A stretch of 64,000 bases of DNA from Candidatus Binataceae bacterium. Lineage in GTDB: Bacteria > Desulfobacterota > Binatia > Binatales > Binataceae. The stretch lies in NCBI GenBank assembly GCA_035294265.1, contig DATGLK010000004.1, positions 18,277-82,276 on the forward strand, read 5' to 3'. Positions 42,413 to 52,505 of this stretch are shown in pieces (position 1 is the first letter of the stretch; each line of letters opens with the position of its first letter). The notes beneath the pieces are model-generated. The model saw only the letters and a program-made list of their open reading frames with translations, was not told where the DNA came from and ran no database searches. A program made the position numbers and the translations under genes.

Positions 42413-43813
42413 TCAGGCGCCCTCGCCGCGCGCTCGATGGGCGAGACAATGGGTCACCAGGGCGCGAGGAATCTGTGGAGTACGAGCCCAATGCATATGA
42501 ATGTAAGAAGCCAGGACGTTGCCGATTAGGTAGCCTTCGGCGAAAGCTGTTCCGCCGCGCCGTCTGCGGGCCTGGTAAGCGCACGGTAGTTGCGGCGCCG
42601 GCTGCAATTCGGAGTAACGAAACTGGTGACCGCGCAGCACCATCCCCGGCGGGCCCAGCGGCGAGGGCAGGGTGGTAATTGTCTCGACGTAGCCTAGCGC
42701 CTGCAGCTGCGGCCGCATTATCGCCCGGGACGCGATTACGCCGGCCATCGGATAACGTTCGCCCTCCAGCGTGACGATCTCCTGGCATAAATACATCAAA
42801 CCGCCGCATTCGGCGTAAATTGTTCCGCCCGCGGCCGCAAAGCGCGCGATTTCGGCCCGCATCGTGTGATTGGCCGCCAGTGCGGCCCCGTACACCTCGG
42901 GATAGCCGCCACCGATATACAGCCCGTCGACCGCAGGCAGATGAGTGTCACTGATCGGCGAAAACGGCACCAATTCGGCGCCGGCGGCGCGCAATTGGCG
43001 CAAGTTGTCTTCGTAGTAGAAATGGAATGCATCGTCGCGCGCTAGCCCGATCCGGCATCGTGGCGTCGCCGGGGGCTCGAGCCCAGCCTCGTCCGACCAC
43101 TCCAAGGCCGGCGCGTTGCGTGCCTGCATCTCGATCGCGTCCAGATCGCACCAATGCGCCGCCAGCTCGCCCCAGGCCGCGAACAACTCTTCGGCTACGG
43201 CTCGCCGGCTGGCGGTCCGCAGTCCCAAATGGCGTTCGGGAAAGGCGTGTTCAGGATCGCGTGGCAGACCTCCCATCACGGGTGCCACGGTAGGAACCTG
43301 GCGTAGTAAATCCAGATGGCCGCGGCTGCCGACCTGGTTACAGATCACCCCGGCCAGATGCAGCTCGGCATCGAAATGTTGGAAGCCCAGCACGGTCGCC
43401 GCCAAAGTACGCGCCAATCCGCTGGCATCTACTACCAACAAGACCGGCGCTGCCAGCCATTTTGCCACCTCGGCCGAGGAGCCGATTTCGGTGTCGGGCG
43501 CGGCACCGTCGAACAGCCCCATCACGCCTTCGATAAGCGCCAGGTCGGCGCCCTGACAAGCGCGCGCGAAGGTACCAATCACGCCCTCGCGCCCCATCAT
43601 CCAGCCGTCGAGATTGGGCGAGAACACCCCCGCGGCGCGGGAATGATAGGTGGGATCGAGATAATCGGGGCCGCATTTGAACGGCGCAAGCCTAAGCCCG
43701 CGCCGGCGCAGAGCGGCCGCCAGCGCCACTGTCACGGTGGTCTTGCCGATTCCGCTGGCAGTGCCGCCGATCAGTAGGCGGGGAATGGTTAACGACTGGT
43801 TCACTTCATCCAA
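42413..43813 (-). CDS. cobB: Cobyrinic acid a,c-diamide synthase (CobB/CbiA)
   Basis: This enzyme amidates the a and c carboxylates of (hydrogeno)cobyrinate. The 466-residue product has the P-loop IGGTASGIGKTTVTVAL (about 16-32), KCGPDYLDPTYH and the amidotransferase nucleophile in YAECGGLMYL. The start used is TTG at 43813; a GTG at 43804 has a GGA upstream and is as likely (463 residues). I see no cobalamin-riboswitch box in the upstream 190 bases. Sequence alone does not say whether the route is aerobic or anaerobic, as no other cob genes are in the window. Confidence 0.94.
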   Translation of the reverse strand: MDEVNQSLTIPRLLIGGTASGIGKTTVTVALAAALRRRGLRLAPFKCGPDYLDPTYHSRAAGVFSPNLDGWMMGREGVIGTFARACQGADLALIEGVMGLFDGAAPDTEIGSSAEVAKWLAAPVLLVVDASGLARTLAATVLGFQHFDAELHLAGVICNQVGSRGHLDLLRQVPTVAPVMGGLPRDPEHAFPERHLGLRTASRRAVAEELFAAWGELAAHWCDLDAIEMQARNAPALEWSDEAGLEPPATPRCRIGLARDDAFHFYYEDNLRQLRAAGAELVPFSPISDTHLPAVDGLYIGGGYPEVYGAALAANHTMRAEIARFAAAGGTIYAECGGLMYLCQEIVTLEGERYPMAGVIASRAIMRPQLQALGYVETITTLPSPLGPPGMVLRGHQFRYSELQPAPQLPCAYQARRRRGGTAFAEGYLIGNVLASYIHMHWARTPQIPRALVTHCLAHRARGEGA

Positions 43814-44008
43814 GCCTCGCGCGAGCCGGCCGAGCAGGATGAGTATGCCATGGCGCGGCGCGGGGCCGAATAGCGCACCCGCCGCAACGTTTTGGATACC
43901 CGCTCGCGCGGGGTGGCCCGCGATGCCAAAATCGGCAGAGCGAGCGAACCTGTCGGTTCCCGCCAGTTATCAACGGCGGGATCCTACGCCGCCAACCAGA
44001 GGTGATAC

Positions 44009-44740
44009 GTGATCGCGGAGAGTAAAAGGGTTTCGGTTGGAGCCAACGTAGCTTTCAAAAAAGACCGGCGATCCGGCGAAATCGCGGCCTTGGCGTTTGC
44101 GATGATGCTCGGTTGTGCGGTACTGGCCAGTTCCGGCAGCGCGCAAGGCGAAGCGAGCGCGCCGGCGCCCGCCGGCAATCCGCATCTAGTGTTCACCCCG
44201 CTCCGTCCAAAAACCGCGGCCGATCAGCAGCGCGGCGCGCAGATTGTGGCCGCCCTCAAGGCCAAGCTCAGGCAATACCCCGACTACAAGGCCGCCGAAG
44301 CCGATGGCTACAAGGGCTACTATTTGAACGTGGCGATGCCAGTTTACCATTTCGCCAGTTCCTGGCGTGGGTTCAAGGAAACGATGCGCTTCGCTCCCGG
44401 CGAACCCACCGCCCTGCTGTACAAAAAGACACCCGCAGGTTTCAAGCTTATTGGCGCGATGTACTACGCGCCGGCTCGTCTGAGCGACGATCAGCTCAAC
44501 GCTCGCATACCGCTTAGCCTGGTGCGATGGCATCGGGAGGTTAACGTCTGCCTGCCCTCCAGCGGCGAGGAGGCGGGTGAAGACAAGCGCTTTGGCAGCG
44601 AAGGTTCGATTGTCACGCAGGCGCAATGCCAGGCCGCGGGCGGGAGTTGGTACCCCAGCCGGCACGGTTGGATGGCCGAGGTCTATCCGTTTGCTTCCAC
44701 CCCGGAGCGGATTTGGGCTTATCGTTCCGAGGCTAACTGA
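44009..44740 (+). CDS. Secreted protein of unknown function
   Basis: The 243-residue product (GTG start, preceded by AGAGGTGA) has a long basic n-region, a hydrophobic signal (about 25-45) and cleavage near GSAQG. The mature domain contains GYYLNVAMPVYHFASSW, TALLYKKTPAGFKLIGAMYYAP, LNARIPLSLVRWHREVNVC, and one further Cys near QAQCQAAGGSWYP. The conserved-looking His and Cys residues hint at a metal or redox site. I recognise the look of a widespread uncharacterised secreted family but no function. It is divergent from cobB. Confidence 0.7.
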   Translation: MIAESKRVSVGANVAFKKDRRSGEIAALAFAMMLGCAVLASSGSAQGEASAPAPAGNPHLVFTPLRPKTAADQQRGAQIVAALKAKLRQYPDYKAAEADGYKGYYLNVAMPVYHFASSWRGFKETMRFAPGEPTALLYKKTPAGFKLIGAMYYAPARLSDDQLNARIPLSLVRWHREVNVCLPSSGEEAGEDKRFGSEGSIVTQAQCQAAGGSWYPSRHGWMAEVYPFASTPERIWAYRSEAN

Positions 44741-44961
44741 AGCGAAATTTTTCGTCCGCGGGGCCGCTTCTCTTAGGCACCAAAGGTTGCTAATGGAAGC
44801 CGAGGCAGGGGCTTGTTTCCAACTGGCTTGAGAGCCCGCGCCGTGTTAATCCGATGTTAAGCCGGGCTGATTACTTTATCCCGGCGCGATTAGCAATCCT
44901 AAAGTGATTTTTCGGCCTCGCGCCTGAGCGCTCGCGCTTGCCGGGCCGTTGGAGGAAGGGA

Positions 44962-45903
44962 ATGACACGCAAGAAAATCGCCTTCATCGGCGCCGGCAAC
45001 GTAGGCGCGACCTGTGCCCATCTGTGCTTTCTGCGCGGCTTGGGCGATATCGTTTTGTACGACATCATCGACGGCCTGCCCCAGGGCAAGGCGCTGGATA
45101 TGCTGGAATCGGCCCCAGTAGTGGGCGCCGACGTAAACGTCATCGGTACGCTGGATCTCAACGCGATTTCCGGCGCCGATTGCTGCGTGGTGACGTCGGG
45201 CTCGCCGCGTAAGCCCGGAATGAGCCGCGACGATCTGCTGAAAATCAACGCCAAGGTGATGAACGACGTCGGCGGTGCGATCCGCAAGTATGCCCCCGAC
45301 GCCTTCGTAATCGTGGTTACCAACCCGCTTGACGCGATGGTCACCCAGTTGGCCCGCGTCACCGGCTTTCCCAAGCATCAGATTGTCGGCCAGGCGGGAG
45401 TGCTGGATTCGGCCCGCTACCGCACCTTTATCGCCCAGGAATTGGGCGTTTCGGTGGCCAGTGTGAGCGCGATGGTGCTAGGCGGGCATGGCGACGACAT
45501 GGTGCCCGTGCGCAGTTACACCCGAGTGGGCGGGGTCCCGGTGGAAAAGCTGATTTCGGCCAAGCGGTTGGAGGAGATCGAAGTTCGCACGCGCAACGGG
45601 GGAGGAGAAATCGTCAATCTGATGAAGACTTCTTCCTACTATGCGGCCGGTACTGCGGTTTATCAGATGGTCGAGGCCTACATGCTTGATCGCAAGGAGG
45701 TGCTGCCGGCGGCCGCTTACCTGGAGGGCGAATACGGGGTCAGCGGCTTATTTGCCGGAGTCCCTGTGATAATCGGCGGCAGCGGCGTGGAAAAAGTTCT
45801 GGAGATTGAGCTGACCGCCGCCGAAAGCCGGGCCTTTCAAACCTCGGTCAGCCACGTCCGCGAGCTGGTGGCCGCGATGGACAAGGTAATCGCCGCCGCC
45901 TGA
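44962..45903 (+). CDS. mdh: Malate dehydrogenase (LDH-like type)
   Basis: This NAD-dependent enzyme of the TCA cycle is 313 residues from the ATG at 44962, chosen because GGAGG sits directly before it. It has the Rossmann motif [11 protein letters not shown] with Asp in LYDI (NAD preference), the substrate-loop [11 protein letters not shown] with the Arg pair that selects malate over lactate, VTNPLDAM, and the catalytic His in [10 protein letters not shown]. It is the first gene of mdh-sucC-sucD-ndk, an operon order seen in several bacterial phyla. The promoter should lie in the 220-base upstream region. Confidence 0.96.
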   Translation: MTRKKIAFIGAGNVGATCAHLCFLRGLGDIVLYDIIDGLPQGKALDMLESAPVVGADVNVIGTLDLNAISGADCCVVTSGSPRKPGMSRDDLLKINAKVMNDVGGAIRKYAPDAFVIVVTNPLDAMVTQLARVTGFPKHQIVGQAGVLDSARYRTFIAQELGVSVASVSAMVLGGHGDDMVPVRSYTRVGGVPVEKLISAKRLEEIEVRTRNGGGEIVNLMKTSSYYAAGTAVYQMVEAYMLDRKEVLPAAAYLEGEYGVSGLFAGVPVIIGGSGVEKVLEIELTAAESRAFQTSVSHVRELVAAMDKVIAAA

Positions 45904-45926
45904 GCTGGCGGCCGGTCGAGGTAGCA

Positions 45927-47090
45927 ATGAACATTCACGAGTTTCAAGCCAAGCAGATCCTGGGCCGGTTCGGGGCCCCGGTGCCCAAGGGCGAGGCCGC
46001 GGCGACTCCCGAAGCGGCGGCGCGCGCCTTTACTTCCTTGGGTTTGCCGCGCGCGGTGGTTAAGGCGCAAATCCATGCTGGCGGCCGTGGCAAGGCCGGC
46101 GGAGTCAAGGTGGTCGATAGCGCGGCAGCGGCCCGCGATTTCGCGGCCGGGCTGCTGGGCAAGCCGCTGGTGACCCATCAGACCGGGCCGCAGGGTCGGA
46201 TCGTGCGGCGGGTCTATGTAGAGGCGGCCAGCGAGATTGCGCGCGAGCTGTACTTGGCGATGCTGGTCGATCGCAAGGCGGAAGCGGTGGCGGTAATCGC
46301 CAGCACCGAAGGCGGGATGGAAATAGAAGAAGTCGCGGCCAAGACTCCCGAAAAAATCCTGACCACTGTGCTCGACCCGGTGATTGGGATGGCGCCCTTT
46401 GCCGCGCGCCGGATAGCCTTTGCCCTGGGCTTGCGCGACAAGCAAGTGGGCCAGTTAACCGCGCTGCTGGCAGCGATGTATCGGGCGTTCAACGAAACCG
46501 ACGCTTCGCTATTGGAGATCAATCCGCTGGTGATCACCAAAGAGGGCGCCGTGCTGTGTCTGGACGCCAAGATGTCCTTCGATGACAACGGCCTGTTCCG
46601 CCATCCCGACATCCGCGAGTTGCGTGATCCCAACGAGGAGGATCCGACCGAGACCGAGGCCGGCAAGTACGACCTCAGCTATGTCCATCTCGACGGCAAC
46701 ATCGGATGCATGGTCAACGGCGCTGGGTTGGCGATGGCGACCATGGATATCGTCAAGTACTATGGCGCGGAGCCGGCCAATTTCCTGGACGTGGGCGGTG
46801 GCGCCAACGCCGAGAAGGTTGCCGCGGCCTTCCGTATCCTGCTCTCGGACGCGCGCGTCAAAGGGGTGTTAATCAACATCTTTGGCGGCATCATGCGCTG
46901 CGACGTGCTGGCGCAGGGAGTAGTGGAGGCCGCCCGTGAGGTCAAGCTCAAGCTGCCGCTAGTGGTGCGGATGGAAGGGACCAACGTCGAGCAGGGCAAG
47001 CAGATCCTCAAGGACTCGGGGTTGGCGGTAATTTCCGCCGCCGACATGGCCGACGCGGCGCGCCGGATCGTGGCGGCAATCGGACAATAA
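45927..47090 (+). CDS. sucC: Succinyl-CoA ligase beta subunit
   Basis: The beta subunit has the ATP-grasp domain ([33 protein letters not shown]) and the C-terminal CoA-ligase domain with [14 protein letters not shown] and [15 protein letters not shown]. It is 387 residues, full length. It is transcribed with mdh (23-base gap) and sucD (nine bases). The pair makes succinyl-CoA or succinate plus NTP in the TCA cycle. Nucleotide preference (ATP or GTP) is not decided here. Confidence 0.97.
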   Translation: MNIHEFQAKQILGRFGAPVPKGEAAATPEAAARAFTSLGLPRAVVKAQIHAGGRGKAGGVKVVDSAAAARDFAAGLLGKPLVTHQTGPQGRIVRRVYVEAASEIARELYLAMLVDRKAEAVAVIASTEGGMEIEEVAAKTPEKILTTVLDPVIGMAPFAARRIAFALGLRDKQVGQLTALLAAMYRAFNETDASLLEINPLVITKEGAVLCLDAKMSFDDNGLFRHPDIRELRDPNEEDPTETEAGKYDLSYVHLDGNIGCMVNGAGLAMATMDIVKYYGAEPANFLDVGGGANAEKVAAAFRILLSDARVKGVLINIFGGIMRCDVLAQGVVEAAREVKLKLPLVVRMEGTNVEQGKQILKDSGLAVISAADMADAARRIVAAIGQ

Positions 47091-47099
47091 GGCTTTGCG

Positions 47100-47975
47100 A
47101 TGAGCATTCTGGTCGACAGCAACAGTCGTGTCCTGACCCAGGGAATTACCGGGGCCACGGGCCAATTTCATACCCGCGCCTGCAAGGAGTACGGCACCCA
47201 GATGGTAGCCGGGGTGGTACCGGGCAAGGGCGGTACCGACTTCGACGGCATCCCGATTTTCGATACCGTCGCCCGGGCAGCGCGTGACACCGCAGCCAAC
47301 GTCAGCGTGATCTACGTCCCCCCTCCCTTCGCCGCCGATGCTATTATCGAAGCGGCCGACGCCGGCATACCGCTGATCATCTGCATCACCGAAGGCATTC
47401 CGGTGCTCGACATGGTACGGGTCAAGCGCTATCTGCGCGACCATCCCAGCCGCCTCATCGGACCTAACTGTCCGGGTTTGATCACGCCGGGCCAATGCAA
47501 AATCGGCATCATGCCGGGTTATATTCACAAACCTGGCAAAGTCGGGGTCGTTTCGCGCTCAGGTACCCTGACCTACGAGGCAGTCCATCAGTTAAGTCGG
47601 CTGGGCATTGGGCAATCCACTTGTGTGGGCATCGGGGGCGACCCGATTATCGGGACCAGTCACGTCGATACGCTCAAGCTGTTCAACGCCGACCCGCAAA
47701 CCGAAGCGATAATCCTGATCGGCGAGATCGGCGGGAGCGCGGAAGAAGAGGCTGCGGCCTACATCAAAGAGCACGTGCGCAAGCCGGTGGTCGCCTTTAT
47801 CGCCGGTCAGACCGCGCCTAAGGGGCGGCGGATGGGGCATGCGGGTGCGATTATCGCTGGTGGCCGTGGCTCGGCGGCGGACAAGATCGCGGCGCTCAAG
47901 GCGGCCGGGATCACGGTGGCCATCAGCCCTGCCGATTTGGGCTCGACGATGCAATCGGTACTAAACGGTAAGTAA
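47100..47975 (+). CDS. sucD: Succinyl-CoA ligase alpha subunit
   Basis: The alpha subunit carries the CoA-binding domain and the phosphorylated histidine. The 291-residue sequence begins with the standard [14 protein letters not shown], contains [15 protein letters not shown] and SCVGIGGDP-like ([12 protein letters not shown]), and the active-site His lies in [12 protein letters not shown]. Length and order are typical. It is immediately followed by ndk. Confidence 0.97.
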   Translation: MSILVDSNSRVLTQGITGATGQFHTRACKEYGTQMVAGVVPGKGGTDFDGIPIFDTVARAARDTAANVSVIYVPPPFAADAIIEAADAGIPLIICITEGIPVLDMVRVKRYLRDHPSRLIGPNCPGLITPGQCKIGIMPGYIHKPGKVGVVSRSGTLTYEAVHQLSRLGIGQSTCVGIGGDPIIGTSHVDTLKLFNADPQTEAIILIGEIGGSAEEEAAAYIKEHVRKPVVAFIAGQTAPKGRRMGHAGAIIAGGRGSAADKIAALKAAGITVAISPADLGSTMQSVLNGK

Positions 47976-47981
47976 GGAATT

Positions 47982-48395
47982 ATGGAAAGAACGCTCGCCA
48001 TTCTCAAACCCGATGCAGTCAAGCGCCATCTAATCGGCCCGATCCTCAAGGCCATTGAGGACCACGGCTTGCGCCTGTGCGCGATGCGCTTGATCCATCT
48101 GAGCCGCACTCAAGCCCAGACCTTTTACGAGGTTCATAAAGCGCGTCCGTTCTATGACTCCCTGTGCGCATACATGTCCTCGGGCCCGGTCGTGGTCGCG
48201 GTGCTGGAAGGCGAGGGTGCGATCGCGCGCTGGCGCGAGCTGATGGGCGCGACCGATCCAAAAAAAGCCACCGCCGGCACCATTCGCGCGCAATTCGGAG
48301 TCGATGTGGAGCAAAATGCGGTTCACGGCTCGGACGGTCCGGATACCGCGGCCAACGAAATTCCCTTCTTTTTCAGCCGTCTCGATCTGGTCTAG
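47982..48395 (+). CDS. ndk: Nucleoside diphosphate kinase
   Basis: Ndk equilibrates NTP pools by transferring the gamma phosphate through a phosphohistidine. The 137-residue product has the family start ERTLAILKPDAVKR, YEVHKARPFYDSL, GATDPKKATAGTIR and the active-site His in NAVHGSD. It follows sucD by six bases; coupling of Ndk to succinyl-CoA ligase genes is a known arrangement. Confidence 0.97.
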   Translation: MERTLAILKPDAVKRHLIGPILKAIEDHGLRLCAMRLIHLSRTQAQTFYEVHKARPFYDSLCAYMSSGPVVVAVLEGEGAIARWRELMGATDPKKATAGTIRAQFGVDVEQNAVHGSDGPDTAANEIPFFFSRLDLV

Positions 48396-48546
48396 GCGGT
48401 CCCTCACCGCCCGCATGACAGTGCCGCGGTTTGCCGCGCACCTCTGATTGCCGCTAGAAAGGTTGCACCAGCGTGGTCGCTGGGGAGTTGGGGACGATCG
48501 CGTGTGCAACCGATTCTCTCAAAGTTTGAACCTTGGAGAGGCTACG

Positions 48547-50655
48547 ATGAGGTATCACTGGCGCGGGGTACTGCTGGGAGCAATCTTGAGCATAGGTGGC
48601 GTGATCGCGGGGGCTTCGCTCAGTCGAGCCGCGCATCCGGGTTCCGCCGGGCAATCTCACAAGGCGGCGACCATCGACATCATGTCGGTATTCGCAAAGG
48701 TCCCGGGTGGGCTGCAGGGGGGTAATGTCGCGCCGGTCAGGGAGCTGATCGATCCTTATCCCACTTTCAACAGCGTGGCCTTGGACGTTAAAAACGGGCT
48801 GGCCGCGATGTCCGACAACAACATGAACGGCGTCCTGGTCTATGACTTGAACGCCGGCAGCGCCACTGGTGGCGGGATCACTCCCTATCGCACCCATATC
48901 CAGGGCCCCTTGACCCATCTCGGCTCGCCGGTGGGCGTGGTTTTCGACCCCGTCCATCGCCGCATTATCGTGGCCGACAACGACATCGCCGAGGCAATCG
49001 GCAGTTTTCCATACGAGGCTAATGGCGACTATCCCGGCGACGCCTTGGCGGTGCCGGTGGGAGCTTACGGGATCGACATCAGCCAGCGTCTGGGGCAGAT
49101 GGCGGTGGCCGAGGAAGATCAGAGCATGATCATGATCTTTCGTCTGGGCGCCAAGGGTGGTGAGCCGCCGCTGCGTGAAATTCGAGGAGTCCATACCCGC
49201 ATGGCTGATCCCTACGGTCTATATTGGGACGACCAGCATCACGAGATCGCGGTTGCCAATCATGGCGACTGGAACCAGGGCTATTGGGATCCCGATTACA
49301 CCGGAGGTGGCCATTTCTACCCACCCTCGATCACGGTTTTCGCGGACAGTGCCAAAGGCGACGCCGCGCCGGTGCGCGTGCTTCAGGGGCCGCACACACG
49401 CCTTAACTGGCCACTGCAAATCGCCCTGGATCCGGTACATGATGAAATTGCGGTAGCCAACCTGGGCGACAGCTCGGTTTTGATTTTCAAGCGTACCGCG
49501 CGCGGCGATGCCGCACCCGTCCGGGTGTTGGCGGGCCCGCACACCGGCCTGCTGTATCCGACAGGGGTGGCCTTCGATACCGTTCATAACGAGCTGTGGG
49601 TCGCCAATCTCGGCCACAAGGCGATGATCTACGACATCAACGCGCAAGGCGACGCCCGTCCCAAGCGCATCATTCGTAGCTCGCCCGCCGGCGCCGGAGT
49701 CATCGGTATGAGCCATCCCTTCAACGTGGCCTACGACTCCAGGCGCGAGCAACTGCTGATACGCAATTGCAACACCGATCCTCGCATTGGCATCTTCGAT
49801 CGGCAGGCCAGTGGCGGCCAGTCACCGGCGCGGATCGTTCATGGGCAACTGACCCTGCTCTCGCGCACCGGACACGGGATTACCTACGATCCCGTGCGCG
49901 ACGAGATTATCTCCAGCGAGGCGACCGCCGGAGCGATCGTTGTCTTCAAGGGCGATGCCGACGGTGATTTGCGGCCGTTGCGCGTCATCCAGGGGCCGCA
50001 CACGCGCCTGCATCGACCGTGGGCGGTAGCCGTCGATGAAATACATCACGAGCTGGTGACGGTGGATTACCTGATGGGAGCGGTCCTGACCTTTCCTATC
50101 GACGCCAACGGCGACGTCGCGCCTATTCGGGAGATTATTGGGCCCAAGACACAGATGGCGGCCACCGGCGGCCTGGTGGTCGATCCGCAGCGCAATCTGA
50201 TCATTACAGCCAACCAGAGCCGCGGAATCATCATTTTCAATCGCACCGATAACGGCAACGTGGCCCCGCGCGCAATCCTGCGCGGACCGCATGCGGGTTT
50301 CATGAAGGCCGCGCAACTGGCGATCGCCAACCATCTGGTGTTTGCCACCGTCGCTGGCCATAGCGGCTATGCGCCGCGCTTTGTCCATTCCTACGATTTT
50401 GCCGCCACCGCGCCCCGCAAAGGCTGTACCGGTCCGCCCGATGTGACCCTCGAGGGTTTGGACTCGTTCATCGGAGTCTGGCGCGATACCGACAACGGCG
50501 ATGTGCCGCCGCTTCATTTTATCCACGGGCCAGCGGCCGAGATGACCAGCGCTAACGGCATCGCGGTAGACAGTAAGGACGGCGAAATTTACATTACCGA
50601 TTCGCTGCGCAACGGGAGCTTCGAGTATCTGGTGCCGAGCTTCTTTCAGCCTTAG
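48547..50655 (+). CDS. Large secreted beta-propeller (NHL/SMP-30-like) protein
   Basis: The 702-residue protein starts at the ATG at 48547, with GGAGAGG just upstream and a clean signal peptide (GVLLGAILSIGGVIAGASLSRA). It is built from repeats of about 55-60 residues of the form GD(A/V)APVR(V/I)(L/I)xGPHT(R/G)LxxPxGxAxDxxHxE(L/I)xVAN. At least nine can be picked out, so one or two propellers of NHL type are likely. Such surface proteins often bind ligands; no catalytic residues are apparent. It is likely a single transcript. Confidence 0.8.
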   Translation: MRYHWRGVLLGAILSIGGVIAGASLSRAAHPGSAGQSHKAATIDIMSVFAKVPGGLQGGNVAPVRELIDPYPTFNSVALDVKNGLAAMSDNNMNGVLVYDLNAGSATGGGITPYRTHIQGPLTHLGSPVGVVFDPVHRRIIVADNDIAEAIGSFPYEANGDYPGDALAVPVGAYGIDISQRLGQMAVAEEDQSMIMIFRLGAKGGEPPLREIRGVHTRMADPYGLYWDDQHHEIAVANHGDWNQGYWDPDYTGGGHFYPPSITVFADSAKGDAAPVRVLQGPHTRLNWPLQIALDPVHDEIAVANLGDSSVLIFKRTARGDAAPVRVLAGPHTGLLYPTGVAFDTVHNELWVANLGHKAMIYDINAQGDARPKRIIRSSPAGAGVIGMSHPFNVAYDSRREQLLIRNCNTDPRIGIFDRQASGGQSPARIVHGQLTLLSRTGHGITYDPVRDEIISSEATAGAIVVFKGDADGDLRPLRVIQGPHTRLHRPWAVAVDEIHHELVTVDYLMGAVLTFPIDANGDVAPIREIIGPKTQMAATGGLVVDPQRNLIITANQSRGIIIFNRTDNGNVAPRAILRGPHAGFMKAAQLAIANHLVFATVAGHSGYAPRFVHSYDFAATAPRKGCTGPPDVTLEGLDSFIGVWRDTDNGDVPPLHFIHGPAAEMTSANGIAVDSKDGEIYITDSLRNGSFEYLVPSFFQP

Positions 50656-50786
50656 CGCTTGCGGTTACGGTGATTTGGCCGGGCCGGATCACGCCCTCCC
50701 GTCGGCCTAATTGCGCTGATAGCGCGACCGCCTGCCGATGCCGTGAGGGTGTCGGCACAGGCGTTAGCTCAATCCGATACCGAGGG

Positions 50787-51656
50787 CTATCTGTCGAGGT
50801 CGGCCAAACGGCTGGCCGGTACGGTCAGTTCGTAACCGCCCGGCGGGATGTGATTGGTTAGCAGGGCCGGATTGAGCTGGCGCAAGCGGCGTGCGCTCAG
50901 GTGCAGCCGAGTCGCGATCCTGCTCAGCGGGCCGGCGTCAACATAAAGCCTGCCGTAATCGTCTTGGAGTTGGGTCAAATCGGCCTGCTGCAGGCCATAG
51001 GCCTGCGCATTGCGCGAGATAAAATCCACGGCCATGAAGCGGTCGATCAGCGAGCGTGTTCGCGAGGGCAGGTTCTTCAGCATCAATTCTGGGTTGACGT
51101 TATTCCAGCCCACGAACCGATTGATGCCGCCTTCGCCCTCGTTCCAGGCCACGATTGTAAGGCGCCAGTCACCACCGACCTCATCGTGCAGCTCGGCCAA
51201 ATATTCCGCCGCTGCGCGGGTAGATTTAATTGGGTCGCGCCGCTCATCGAGGTAGCGGTTGACGCGCAGGCCGAAGCGGCGTGCCGTGCTCTTGGTCAGC
51301 TGCCAGGGGCCGGCTCCACGCGAGGAGAAGGCGCTCTCGGCGAAGGCCAGATATATGATGTCAGGGGGAAGGCCGCGCCGGCGCAGAACTTCTACCATCT
51401 GGTTGAAATAGGGTGCCGAACGCTCGTAGCATCGACGTAACCCGTCGGAACTGGCCAGGTAGGCGTCTACATAGGCGCGAACCGCCGAGTTCAGCATGAT
51501 CGGAAAAGGCGCTACCCGCCGCGGTGGGCTCTGTTCGAAGTTCACTTGCGCCTTGGCGGCACCGGCTGGTGGGTTTATCAGGTCGGCGCGTGCGGCGGCA
51601 ATAAACACCACCACGCCTAGAGTGCTCACCAGCAAGTATGTCAATCCCCTGCGCAT
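50787..51656 (-). CDS. MltD-like lytic murein transglycosylase
   Basis: This exported peptidoglycan lyase of 289 residues has a signal (about 4-24) and an SLT domain (about 80-200). The catalytic Glu107 lies in LAFAESAFSS and is followed by GPWQLTKSTARRFGL and VAWNEGEGGINRF. The C-terminal segment (RIATRLHLSARRLRQLNP to GYELTVPAS) resembles a degenerate LysM. Family members normally have GAVGLWQFMP; here the loop is GAGPWQLTK, a small deviation that keeps the key residues. It is likely monocistronic, with strong palindromes upstream. Confidence 0.85.
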   Translation of the reverse strand: MRRGLTYLLVSTLGVVVFIAAARADLINPPAGAAKAQVNFEQSPPRRVAPFPIMLNSAVRAYVDAYLASSDGLRRCYERSAPYFNQMVEVLRRRGLPPDIIYLAFAESAFSSRGAGPWQLTKSTARRFGLRVNRYLDERRDPIKSTRAAAEYLAELHDEVGGDWRLTIVAWNEGEGGINRFVGWNNVNPELMLKNLPSRTRSLIDRFMAVDFISRNAQAYGLQQADLTQLQDDYGRLYVDAGPLSRIATRLHLSARRLRQLNPALLTNHIPPGGYELTVPASRLADLDR

Positions 51657-51696
51657 CGCTTGCTCCGCACATTAACGGCGGATAGAGCACTAAGCA

Positions 51697-51762
51697 ACCC
51701 CAATTGGGGTAAGAAAATCTTATTAGACTTTTAAGTCTAGCTGGCTGTTCGGCACGCGTGCC
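51697..51762. repeat. Cluster of palindromes between rpiA and the transglycosylase gene
   Basis: Three palindromes lie in 66 bases: ACCCCAATTGGGGT (51697-51710, perfect), TAGACT-N4-AGTCTA (51724-51739) and GGCACGCGTGCC (51751-51762, perfect). AAGAAAATCTT (51711-51721) is also an inverted repeat. Read on the minus strand the second is followed by ATAAGATTTTCTT, so it could be the terminator of the pentose-phosphate operon. The first could be an operator of the transglycosylase gene. Confidence 0.5.
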
Positions 51763-51782
51763 GTCGTAATGGGATCTTGGGA

Positions 51783-52505
51783 TCATGGCCTGGGTACGGT
51801 CAGCTCTTCGATTCCCTCGGGCCGCGCGACCACCACCATAGAGGCACGCTCGATGAACAGGCCGTGCTCCATGATCCCCGCCCGATGGTCGAGTAGCGCG
51901 CCCAGAGCAGGGGGATCGTCGATCGGTCCGAAGTCACAATCCAGAATCAGGTTGCCCTGGTCGGTGCGGTATTCGGCGCCGCTGGCAGTGCGCCGCACGG
52001 CCAGGCTGGCGCCCAGCGAGCGCAGAAAGCGGGCCTGCGATTGCCAAGCGAAGGGCAGCACCTCCACCGGTAAGCGATGGCTGGTACCCAGCCGTGGTGA
52101 GAGCTTGGTGTAATCCACCACGATAATCTCGCGATTGCTGGCTTCGGCCACTAATTTCTCGCGTAGCAACGCCCCGCCGCCGCCCTTGATCAGATGGAGC
52201 GCCGGGTCGACCTCGTCCGCACCATCGATCGTAAGATCGACCTCGCGCGCCATCTCGTCGGCCAACAGGGGAATGCCCAGCCGCTGGGCCTCGTCATGAG
52301 TGGCGCGAGAGGTCGCGATCGCGACCAGTTCTCGAAGCTGCCCATTGCGCAGCCGGGCCGCGATCAGACGGGTAGCGAAAATCGCGGTCGAGCCGGTGCC
52401 CAGCCCAACCACCATCCCGGACTGAACGAAACCCACCGCGTGTTCGGCGGCGCGCTGTTTGAGCGCGGCGTAAGGATCGCGCGAAGGCGGCGGCGTCGCG
52501 CTCAT
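51783..52505 (-). CDS. rpiA: Ribose-5-phosphate isomerase A
   Basis: RpiA interconverts ribose-5-P and ribulose-5-P. From the ATG at 52505 it is 240 residues. It has VGLGTGSTAIFATR, the DGADEVDPALHLIKGGGGALLREK active-site block (Asp and Lys residues), and IVVDYTKLSPRLG. A longer in-frame extension upstream has no ribosome-binding site and would overlap the previous gene. The chosen ATG overlaps that gene's stop as ATGA. It is the last gene of the pentose-phosphate operon. Confidence 0.95.
   Translation of the reverse strand: MSATPPPSRDPYAALKQRAAEHAVGFVQSGMVVGLGTGSTAIFATRLIAARLRNGQLRELVAIATSRATHDEAQRLGIPLLADEMAREVDLTIDGADEVDPALHLIKGGGGALLREKLVAEASNREIIVVDYTKLSPRLGTSHRLPVEVLPFAWQSQARFLRSLGASLAVRRTASGAEYRTDQGNLILDCDFGPIDDPPALGALLDHRAGIMEHGLFIERASMVVVARPEGIEELTVPRP

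Noticed and set aside
43814-44008. Possible cobalamin riboswitch upstream of cobB
   Set aside because: No GCCACTG-type B12 box or recognisable conserved helix was found in the minus-strand leader.
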